A stretch of 64,000 nt of DNA from Stereocaulon alpinum (taxonomy: Eukaryota > Ascomycota > Lecanoromycetes > Lecanorales > Stereocaulaceae). The stretch spans positions 1 to 64,000 of the forward strand of contig JAEUBA010000054.1 of assembly GCA_018257865.1 (NCBI GenBank), given 5' to 3'. This document shows, one piece after another, positions 55,901 through 64,000 of the stretch. Under the pieces are notes generated by a model, which ran no database searches, had not been told where the DNA came from, and saw only the letters and a program-made list of their open reading frames with translations. A program made the position numbers and the translations under genes. How positions within the stretch are numbered: the first letter of the stretch is position 1; each line of letters begins with the position of its first letter.

Positions 55901-57119
55901 TGGATGCCTCTCTGAGCCTCTGCTGCCGCAGGAGACTTCTTGAGGACTCCTCTAGTCCTATCATCCTTAGTGACATCCTGAGGAAGCTTGCCCTTGCGAT
56001 CTCGTCGGAAAGGGTCTGCACCGTGCATGAGCAGTACTTGAATTAATCGAGTATCCCTCTTGCGCGCGGCTTCGTGGAGAAGTGTGCCCCCACTTTGTAC
56101 AGTGCTTGGCTCTGTTGCAAGCTCTCCATCATTCACATCAAGCACAATTTCAACGCGTGTGTCCTCAAGCAGATTTTCGAGCTGCTCGTATCTTTGTCTT
56201 GCGACAAGATTCTGTATCTCTCTAATCTTAGAATCTAGGAACAGCGATCGGGACAGTTGTAATTGCTGGAAGATGTCCGGCGTCCGAGCCAGGTCTAATG
56301 CCGAGCGGCCTTGGTAATTTAGCAGCGAGTCATCGGTCTCTTGTTGTTCAAGCAGCAAGCGCACTGTAGTAGGTCGGCCTAGCATCGAAGCAAGGTGCAG
56401 AGGAGTATTTCCATCCCGATCTCGGGCATTGAGGTCGATGCTAGCTCCTGGTGTAGATTTCGCAACAGACAATATTTGCTCAACCACTGGAGGGTCTGTG
56501 CATTGAATAGCTAAATGTAATATCGTAGTTCCTTCTAGTGTGCCTGAAGATGTGCCCGCTGCCGCGTCCTTTCCCACATCCTCACTAATTGAAGGCATAG
56601 TAGAGGTTTCATTGACTGCTTTGGTAATTGCGGCACTATCCCCGCTTCGCAAAATCTCGAAAAGCTTGAACATTCGTACAGACTGCTGTATTGTAGGACC
56701 GGCATCTTGTGGTTTGGCTGCAGCTGCAGCATCTCGGCTTAGGGCCGCGGTGCTCGGACTGGTCATGTCCAGTCCTACACCGCTGACATTGGAGGTCTTC
56801 GCCTTATGCCGAGAGGACCGTAAGCCGGCGAAGGAGTGGTGGGAAGCAGAGGGGTTGATGGTGGGGGAGGGTGGCTCGGAACCTGCTTCCGATCCTGCAA
56901 CACTGGTGGACTCATTGCCGTCGGTGTCAACGGTAAGGTTCCTCGAAGACTTGTCCCTGTGTAGCAGCGACTTGGCCAGCGCGGATCTGGAGCGCTTATG
57001 GCTGAAATGGGGGAACCGTTAGCTATGTTGACAAAGGCGGGGAGCTAGTTTGGAGAATGCCACAGGAGGGGACTAGGATGATGCAGGGTAACTCACCCGT
57101 CTGCTCCCTTGTCAGACAT
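52996..57119 (-). CDS. Oxysterol-binding protein, Osh1-like (ankyrin repeats, PH, FFAT, ORD)
   Basis: Five exons: 57119-57097, 57001-55725, 55672-54294, 54243-53890 and 53838-52996, total 1292 codons; introns 95, 52, 50 and 51 bp. Exon 1 codes only MSDKGAD plus two bases. Order: basic N-terminus; ankyrin repeats at about 100-310 (DGNTPLHLASMLGRPTTVRLLL, GGTLLHEAARKRDTRLIQVLLMHGADP); PH domain at about 385-480 (RGYLKKWTNYTSGYKLRWF); coiled coil; acidic FFAT motif EFFDAVDA (about 54,500-54,530) for binding VAP/Scs2 in the ER; and the ORD with the family signature EQVSHHPP. It probably exchanges sterol and PI4P at nucleus-vacuole or ER-Golgi contacts, as yeast Osh1 does. The PH domain and the ORD are each split by an intron. 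All key motifs are intact. Confidence 0.94.
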
Positions 57120-57824
57120 GTTTAGAGGCGACTAATTGGGCCCAAATTTGTTATGTAGAGACTACAGGATGCTTCTCGACCATGATGACGCATGAAGCTT
57201 GCCCTTGATGCAAATGCGGGCCGAGCGGGCCCTGGTTGCTTGGCATTTCCTTGAAAAAGGGCGTCAAGAACACAGAACATTTCGTGGCACCCGGAAGCGC
57301 CCCTAACGTCGACCCTGAAGCTGCGCGGGAGAGCCCCAATCAAGGCACTAACCCCGCGTAGGGGCTCGCGTACGGAATGGTGCACACTTATGGGGGCGTT
57401 GGCTGAGAAATGATTGGAGGCTTTTTGTGCAATTCAAAGGAAGCTCTCTTTCGGTACAAATCTCCCTGTTCCACGTCTACAACGCCCATGAGAACGGCAT
57501 GAGAAGTAACTCTTGCCTTTGATGCAATGCAGGATCATCTGCGCCATCACCTTTGTCATAGGATATGTTGTGGCATGTCATTAAGCTACGCAAAGGATCG
57601 AAAAATGATCGCGTATTGAGGTCGTCTTGTTGGAGACATTTGCTTTCTAAAGGATCCTCTCTTGTTCTCAAGCGTCCGAACGGGGAACGGTAAGTACCAT
57701 TGGTGGGAGCACGACTTGGTGCATTTCACGAGTATCCCAGGTTAGACTTGACTCATCCCCCTTTCTCCTTCAACGTACGAGTCGCGAAACCAATTGGATC
57801 CGGAGCACCAAGCTTGCCACGTCC
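57120..57824. other. Intergenic between OSBP gene start and FAD monooxygenase gene end
   Basis: About 700 bp, with both flanking genes on the - strand. It holds the OSBP promoter and the monooxygenase 3' region. No supported gene. Confidence 0.6.
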
Positions 57825-59367
57825 CTAAGACCTTGCCATGTCCTGCATCTGAGCCAATGGATGATCACCAAACTGGCTCCTTTGGCCCATGCTCACACCT
57901 CTCTTCTGCATCTGCCTCGCATACTCCATAGTCTCCTCTTCCCACTGTTTCAAAGAGATCTCACCATCCATCATCTCATACAATTTCAGCGAATCGAACG
58001 CGGCCTGACTCGTACTAGCAGCCGTATGAGGCCTGAATCCTGCAAGTGCGTCACCTATCAACAATAGCTTCCCATTGAAGAACGAATTCTGTGGCGAGAT
58101 GACGTCCGTGATTGCTTGAATGAAGGGCTGTTTCGAATCGCAGACAATGTCCGCGAATTGAGGTGGCAAGACCTTTTTCGCATACTTACGCTGTCTTTCT
58201 AGAATGTCCTTCCTCATCTTTCCAATGGGCAATGTGATGTGGTGGTGCTTCCCATCGGAGTCAGTCATAAGTTGTTTGAAGTCGTTCGAGTTCTCGGGGT
58301 AGTTGCAGTACCAGACCCAATTGATGAGCCGCTTGCCAGGCTCAAGCGAGCCATTCTCACCAGGTATCACGTAAGAGAGTATTTGGGTGCCTGGGGCGTG
58401 GAAGAAGGTGAACGTCTCCACGAAGGTTTTCTGAGCTGCATCTGTTGCTTCGCTCTCGGGGACCGTTCCTCGCCACGCCACGTAACCTGCGTACTTTCTC
58501 TGAACCTCTGGCAAGAACAGCTTGCGTAATGATGAGCTCGGTCCGTCAGCACCTATCACAAGATCTGCCGTCGTCTTCTCGGAGCTGCATTCTCGACCCT
58601 CATATTCTACTTCCACCTGCTGGCCAGCGTCTCTGACGTTTTTCACTAGGTGGCCATACTCATACCATCCTTTGCCTTCGCCCTCAAAAGGCTTGGGAAC
58701 GTTGCAGTAATCGCTCTTGACTCCGTCAAAGTTCGCTCTGAGTAGATAGTACAGTAAGTCCCAACTCGTCATCTTCTGAGCCAGTCCCTCTTCATGGATC
58801 ACTTGACCCTCCTTATCTAGATACTGGCGAAGCTTGCTTATGACAGCGATAGGCCTTTTAGTAGCGTCAAATGTGTTGAAGAACGCTTGCGTGTCGCCTC
58901 CTGCCACTACCCCGGCACCTTGATTGTGTAGCAACGGCGTTGGGTTGCGTTCAAAGATGCGGACTAAGTGGCCAAGCCTTTTTAAGACGATGCCTACAAA
59001 TAGACCTCCTAAGGAGCCTCCAACCTATGCAAGCTGCTCAGCGACTGGATCAGGTTTGCGCCAGTCATATAGAGATGTATTGTTGCTGAAGCCTTCAATG
59101 GTAGATAGCTTGTAGAAAGTACGTCTAGAGTTAGAGAACTTCTATAGAGATTCAAAGACTCTCAATATGCTGTTAGGAAAGTACTAGAACAATGATCATT
59201 GGGACATCAACGGCGGCAGAAGGACTCCCTACAAGCGTACTACCGCAACAATGCGTCGTAAGAAGAAAGCCATCTCCGCTTACGTACCATCCGCGAGAAA
59301 GGAGTATGCGCAGCTGAAATAGGAGCAATTTTCTACGTACCACAATGACTTGTAACGGTTTAGACAT
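57825..59367 (-). CDS. FAD-dependent monooxygenase (aromatic-ring hydroxylase family)
   Basis: Two exons, 59367-59341 (MSKPLQVIV) and 59024-57825, total 409 codons, separated by a 316-bp intron (gtacgt ... gcatag). The junction restores the Rossmann dinucleotide-binding motif VIVVGGSLGGLF, so the splice is well supported. Further motifs are LVIGADGPSSSLR (DG motif) and LLIGDALAGFRPHTAASTSQA (GD motif with FAD contact). It resembles group A flavoprotein hydroxylases such as 2,6-dihydroxypyridine 3-monooxygenase-like proteins that use NAD(P)H and O2; the substrate is unknown. No membrane anchor is seen. The intron is several times longer than any other here and contains a protein-like relic. 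Confidence 0.85.
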
Positions 59368-60144
59368 CGTCGGTGCCTTTCCTCCCCGAGAGACGGCCGT
59401 TGTGGGAATTATAATGCTGACCGGGGATCGCGCTCAGCAAAACCGTAATCCCTTCCGGTTGGGGGTGCAAGGCAACTATACGTTCGATATCTGATCGAAG
59501 TCGTCGCGGCAAAGGAAGTTTCTCAGGGTTCGGATGACGTAGGGGTTTGGCGCGGGGGAAAGTCCAACATTGGACCGTTGCATTCGTTCCTGACTATCGA
59601 TTTGGAAAGGCACGACCTTCCAACCCCATGCAAAAGCTGTTGGTTGAATTTTCTCGTTTAGCCACCTGATCAGTTTCTCAAATAAACAAAGGGTTTGATG
59701 GAGCCACAGGGTATTCACATACATCACGGGTCTAGCAAACGAATGGATTGTAGAGTAATAGGGATTGCAAAAGCGTATGGCGCAGCTGCGAGTTTCGTAT
59801 TTTAGCGATGAATTTTCGTAGTCAGAGTTCACATGCCTACCTTCTCCTCCTTTGAGTTGGAAAAATCTCTCACTCGGATTTGGAGTAGTATAGCTGCTGT
59901 GCAGGGTTCAAACTTGCGAAATTAGCAATCACAAAGCTCCGTAATATCATCGAAGTCCATGATTTCTGCTGCTGTACATTCGAGATCTTAACAAACGTAT
60001 ATCGGCATTCCGTGAGTGCCTGTCGAAGATCTCTCCGGCGAAATTTATATGTTACTAGACATTGGGATTATGAAGAGCGTGATATGTACAAATGCGGGCT
60101 CGCATTGGAGGCATAGTGCCCCAAATCTTGAAGTACCTAGGAGT
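59368..60144. other. Intergenic between FAD monooxygenase start and homoserine kinase end
   Basis: About 780 bp, both neighbours on the - strand. It includes a 118-codon ORF (59,476-59,832, -) with no family match and no codon pattern that convinces me. The promoter of the monooxygenase must lie at its left end. Confidence 0.5.
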
Positions 60145-61352
60145 CTAACCCACGCGTTCGACCATAGCGCCACCCTCGGCAGGCTGAAGCACCTGCCATT
60201 GGCATTGGATATCCTGTGCTCTCTTAAGTATCGCGATAACAGCTTGCGCTATTGCTTCAAAATTATGTGTTGCCAGGGCTAAGATTGTTGGACCGGCACC
60301 GCTAAGACAAATCCCCAGCAATCCGGGGTGTGACGAAGGTCTCAGGTTGTCTAACACTTCAGCAAGGCCTGGCACAAGTAGCTGCCGATACGGTTGGTGC
60401 ATTCTATCTCGCATGGCTTCGGAAATCTTGGCTGCATCGGGCGGCGATTCTGACAGAAGGACAGGAAGTAGCGAGCTGCGTTGGTTGTTAAAGATCTGGC
60501 TCCATGTCAGTCTCAGCTTCACCATGGTGACAGCTATATTATACGAACTGCATCCTCTCTTGAATATTGGAGCGGCAGTACACCTCTTGCTTTTGCCGTA
60601 TCTACCTTGAAATCAGGGATGACGACGAGAGCCTTGATCTCTGGTGTCCATCGGAATTCATGATAGCTCCCAATACCGACAGGCGGTTCTTGTACGCGCA
60701 GTCCAGTATCTTCACCTCCAGCAGGCTCAGGTAATACTTCACTCAGTGGAATCTCTTTTCGAGCGATGTCCTTAGGGTTAAGTGTCCTGAGAAATGAACC
60801 AACGAAGCCACCATAGAGCGCCGCCGCTACATTGTCTGGATGTCTCTATATGAGCGTCAGTAAAGTTTCATGCCCGCGCCTTGTAATCGGTATTCTCACT
60901 TCCACCATCAAGCAATAATCAAGCATTCTATCTTTCGATAGACCAAAGCCGCCAACTTCATTGCCCAATACTACTCCTGCGACGACAGCGGCTCCAGAAG
61001 AGCCCAGACCTCTAGATAAAGGAATACCATTTATAATGTGCACTTTTGTTTGTGATGGAAAGGCATGCTGCCCGTGACAGCGTAGGACATATAATGCAAC
61101 CCTGGTAATCAAATTCCCATCCGGAGCCCTAGACAGATTTTCCGCACCCAGACCCGCACATGTAATCTCACAGTTGAGTGGTGATGACGAAATCTGTGAT
61201 GATGAGATAGTAACTTGGAGCTCAAGAAGAGCGCTAGAGGCGTTTGAGACCTCAGGGGCAGCCGTCGTATGAATTGATTTCAGAGCCAGGCCGAAAACGT
61301 CGAAGCCAGGACCCAGGTTGGCTGATGAGCTGGGTACCTTGATCTTTAACAT
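60145..61352 (-). CDS. THR1: Homoserine kinase (threonine biosynthesis)
   Basis: Three exons: 61352-60900, 60845-60549 and 60495-60145, total 367 codons, normal for fungal Thr1. Exon 1 has VPSSSANLGPGFDVFGLAL and the GHMP ATP-binding loop PLSRGLGSSGAAVVAG. Exon 2 has HPDNVAAALYGGFVG. Exon 3 has SSHPGLLGICLSGAGPTILAL. The first intron (54 bp) splits ...CLMVE|RHPDN. The second (53 bp) uses an unusual donor GTTCGT but gives the expected SREDA|IFNNQR alignment. The enzyme phosphorylates L-homoserine, feeding threonine synthase. The ATG at 61352 (MLKIKVP) matches the family start; an upstream in-frame ATG at 61,406 is less likely. Confidence 0.93.
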
Positions 61353-62214
61353 CGTACCAATGCTCCTTGGTAAGACGCTGGTAATTGATCTCGTTTTACA
61401 CCACAAACCTCTGAATAATTAGGGCCACTCACCCACAATGGAGAGTTTTGTGGGTTGTCGTTTGTTGTGATTCGAGCTCTAACGGATCTGATAGAGATAC
61501 TGGAAAACCATTAGTTGAGAGAGCAAAGGATGAAGAACAGGTTGTTTTATAATGTTAAATGTATAGAAGGATCGGTAGCTGTGAGAATTTTGGCCTATGA
61601 ACAAACTTACCTAGGAATCAATATTGGATGGCTATCTAGCTAGGCTATAGATCTATGGTTCAGACTGAGTAGAATAGCATAATAGGTGTCTTGGGTGGTA
61701 GCAGATATATGTATAATAAGGCAGAGTGAACATAGTGACACCAAAATTTCGGTTCCATTGATGAGTCAGCAGCGTTCGCTTCTCACACTAGTTCTAGCGC
61801 ATCAAGGCTCTACTTTAGGGCTGACGGGAGCCGTGGTTTTGAGTCTTGTGAGGCCTCTGAATGAGTGCTGTGTCTGCCTTCAGAAATGGGAAAGCTTCAG
61901 ATTGCACATGAATGACTGGATGTGCGGCTGCTTTTTAGATCCCCACTATCGGCACGATGCAGTGCCTGAATGGGGCCTGCCAGTCGTTGGTCGGGCTGAA
62001 TGCATCCCCAGGTGACCGCCAATCGTCGACGTGTAGCACATCTTGCATGCAACTGGGCAAGCCTTCACGCCCGAAGCAAAGTAGTTGCCTCAATGAATCC
62101 AAGCTGTCGTTGTCAAGTCATCCTTGATTTAAATACAAGAGTCATGCCCTACACATTTGCCCTTTCTTTCCGAATGTAAGTCGAGGACTCCACAATAACA
62201 CTCCAATCTCAACA
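61353..62214. other. Divergent intergenic (homoserine kinase / S26 peptidase-like pseudogene)
   Basis: About 860 bp must hold the THR1 promoter. A 109-codon ORF (61,686-62,015, +) has no recognisable family. No RNA gene is seen. Confidence 0.55.
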
Positions 62215-62794
62215 ATGAGTCCTTCCTTTGCAAGACTTCTACGTGACAGCGGGCTACTACAGTCTCCCCGCCTTCCCCAAACCCCCAGGCAAACTTTCAT
62301 AGGGGAATTCATCTATAGACACACTCTTCAAGATGGAAACCTCCGATAATTGAACAATGTGATCAGGCGATATGGTGTTATTAGCGCCTCCCATGGTACA
62401 TCCAATTATCCCACCCTTACGGGCGACCGCGAATTTATATTTGTATTAAATCAAATTCACACCATCGAGGTTGGGGATATGGTCTGCATTGAAAATCCAG
62501 ACAATAAGGATGAAGGCTGGAGGAAGAAGGGTATGACGGGAACTCGACCTTGATTGACGAAGAGACTAGCTGGACTTGCAGGATCATCCCAGTACCAGCG
62601 AACGGGTTGTAAAGCCATCTTAGGGAAGGCCCCTTGAAGGTAAGGAAGTGGTGCTTGAAGGGCATATCTGGGTTCTGGGAGATAGTAAAGTAAGTTCCCG
62701 GGACTCCAGACTGTTTGGACCGGTACCTTTCAACGATGTTACGGGGAAGGTAGTCTGGCGATGGGGAGCCAATGGGTCAATCGTCCAGACCTGA
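62215..62794 (+). pseudogene. S26 signal peptidase-like (mitochondrial inner membrane protease type), broken copy
   Basis: An ATG at 62,215 opens a frame with the S26 nucleophile region NYPTLTGD (Ser in GTSNYP), then VGDMVCIENPDNKDEGW, a shifted KRLAGLAG block that aligns with the catalytic-Lys KRVxGLxGD region, and finally VLEGHIWVLGDSK, DSRLFGPVPF and WRWGANG. The frame is interrupted by TAA at 62,347, needs at least one shift between about 62,535 and 62,582, and has TAG at 62,621-62,623. A single intron does not cure all three. The next gene (63,043) is a paralogue with an uninterrupted frame. The best call is a decayed tandem duplicate; an odd multi-intron gene is less likely. Confidence 0.75.
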
Positions 62795-63042
62795 GCAGGA
62801 AGAAAAGCCACAATTTCAACGAAGCATTGATGAGAATTGCCTATCACAATCTCCTTGCCATCCTTTCGCAGCGACCTGCATTACCCCCTGGCCCTCCCGC
62901 CATCGGCTTACCGGCCGAGCCAGCCGGGAGCCGCCCTTGGGATCTTCTCTCACTAGCCTAGCTGGCTAGCCTAATATCTCAGGGTCCTCATATGCTTCAC
63001 CTCTTTGTTCCACGAACTCCCCGCAATTGCCATGGAACCACC
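62795..63042. other. Spacer between the two S26 copies
   Basis: About 250 bp with no further S26 homology. It must hold the promoter and leader of the downstream gene. An in-frame upstream ATG at 62,992 exists, but 63,043 gives a better targeting-sequence start. Confidence 0.5.
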
Positions 63043-64000
63043 ATGATCCTACGCAATTTCTCGCCTAGATCGTCGAGAATAGCAACATGTGCTCCAGGAC
63101 TGCCCAATGCATTATTATACCGCAGAACGTCACGCAACTCGACACCCCCACCCCACGGCCCAAATGCGAACCCTGGAAGGTACTGGAGATTGTTCTATCT
63201 TCGTACATTCATATGGATTATGGAACATAGAAGAGCAATCAATGATATGCTCAGGCCAGTGATTGGCCGCAGAATAGTTTCTCTCATCGGCCGTTCTATG
63301 TACCCTACCCTCACCGGCGAGTGTGAACTCGGCTTGGTGGATATTAATTACAAGGGCGGTGTCGGCATACGTGTGGGCGACGTCGTTCTAATTTGGCATC
63401 CCCATAAATTGGGTGAAGGCCTTGCTAAGAGGGTCAAGGGTCTAGAAGGCCACACATACATGAAGAAACTGCGAGGATTGGGTATTGAGAGAGTTGTGGT
63501 GAGTGTCATCTCCCACTTACACTCCCAAGTGAAGAAGAACTCATAAGCTTATACGTACGTGATGTTGTAGGTGCAGAAAGGATATTGCAAAGTTGAGGGT
63601 GACAACCAGAACAACTCGTCAGACTCGAGGAGTTTTGGGTCGGTGCCTTTGGCGAATATTGAAGGGAAATTAACATGGCGGTGGGGTCAGGAAGGTCCCT
63701 GGAAGATCAGGAACAACGACACAACGCAGAAAAGCGAGTTAGGAAGGTTGTCGTCGTTATCGGAAGCGGTCGTCAGACAAGCTAGAAGGCTCGCCCTGGG
63801 TATACTTGCAGCAACAAGGACACAAGCACTTGTTCCGAGAGCACCTAGAAATGCTCCTATCATATCTTCTACCAAACCTACGAGACTGACTCCTAGTGCG
63901 CTCAACAAGACTCATATCATATCCTCTACTCGATCCAAAGGGTTAGTCCCTAACATGCTCAGAAAAGCTAAGGTGGCATCATCTACACAGCCCGGCGCAC
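63043..64000 (+). CDS. S26 signal peptidase-like protein with repetitive C-terminal tail (partial, runs off window)
   Basis: Two exons in the window, 63043-63498 and 63571-64000+, joined by a 72-bp intron (GTG|gtgagt ... gttgtag|GTG). Residues 1-50 are Arg/Ser-rich, as in a mitochondrial presequence. A short hydrophobic stretch (YLRTFIWIM) precedes the catalytic core: GRSMYPTL with Ser at about residue 85, VGDVVLIWHP, AKRVKGLEG with the likely general-base Lys at about residue 129, and exon 2 VEGDNQNN, DSRSFGSVPL. This matches Imp1/Imp2-type peptidases that cleave sorting signals in the inner mitochondrial membrane. Unlike those short proteins, the frame continues past WRWGQEGPW into a basic tail with 19-residue repeats, still open at the window end. 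The tail's function is unknown. Confidence 0.75.
63802..64000 (+). repeat. 57-bp (19-residue) degenerate tandem repeat, three units and a partial
   Basis: Units start at 63,802, 63,859, 63,916 and 63,973. Each unit begins with a hydrophobic pair followed by A/S-A/S-T and has a later L-x-P, for example IISST...LTP and IISST...LVP. The phase is constant, so length changes keep the frame. The array continues beyond the window. Confidence 0.75.

Noticed and set aside
59476..59832. 118-codon - strand ORF
   Set aside because: No family resemblance and no supporting splice sites. It is kept only as a remark in the intergenic entry.
1..64000. CRISPR arrays, bacterial operons or a prokaryotic defence system
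   Set aside because: No regularly spaced direct repeats with unique spacers. Introns, RIP and gene families are fungal.

Overview
The window is nuclear DNA from a filamentous ascomycete (Pezizomycotina). The genes have short GT-AG introns, mostly 49-95 bp. The families present are typically fungal: a gelsolin/DUF4045 protein, a Cps1/DIP2-like protein, an Osh1-like OSBP, a fungal STAND/NACHT protein and a GHMP homoserine kinase. One end is a transposon island carrying the signature of repeat-induced point mutation (RIP). I cannot place it below that rank from sequence alone.

Positions 1 to about 20,700 are a RIP-degraded, nested transposon island with no intact gene. CA and TG dinucleotides are strikingly scarce, and TAG/TAA stops fill the ancestral reading frames. 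Four elements can be resolved. A Helitron RepHel frame (+) starts left of the window and is split by a chromovirus (Ty3/gypsy LTR element, - strand, 231-7516, 161-bp LTRs, 5-bp target duplication). The Helitron then continues to about 10,735 and is followed by a Pro/Gln-rich frame with a 24-bp minisatellite. A Tc1/mariner-like DDE transposase (-) is split by a second chromovirus (12,346-19,844, 143-bp LTRs, 5-bp target duplication). Both insertion sites can be closed in frame on paper.

Positions 20,700 to 64,000 are normal genic DNA. In order: a putative small secreted protein (+, about 20.9 kb); gelsolin-repeat protein (-); ARL2/Cin4 GTPase (-); a long disordered GNAT protein (+); the ribosome-biogenesis helicase Drs1 (+); Cps1/DIP2-like double adenylation-domain protein (-); a conserved fungal protein of unknown function (+); a NACHT STAND protein (-); a coiled-coil protein (+); an ankyrin-PH-ORD oxysterol-binding protein (-); an FAD monooxygenase (-); homoserine kinase (-); and a tandem pair of S26 signal-peptidase-like genes (+). 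The first of that pair is a pseudogene; the second runs off the window with a repetitive C-terminal tail.

Most genes are housekeeping (tubulin folding, ribosome assembly, sterol/PI4P transport, threonine synthesis) with no evident shared pathway. The less ordinary parts are the nested RIP record, a 17-nt microexon in ARL2, an internal CxxC duplication in the NACHT protein, and the S26 pair. Exon boundaries were placed by eye from splice motifs, frame and family conservation, so they may be off by a base or two.
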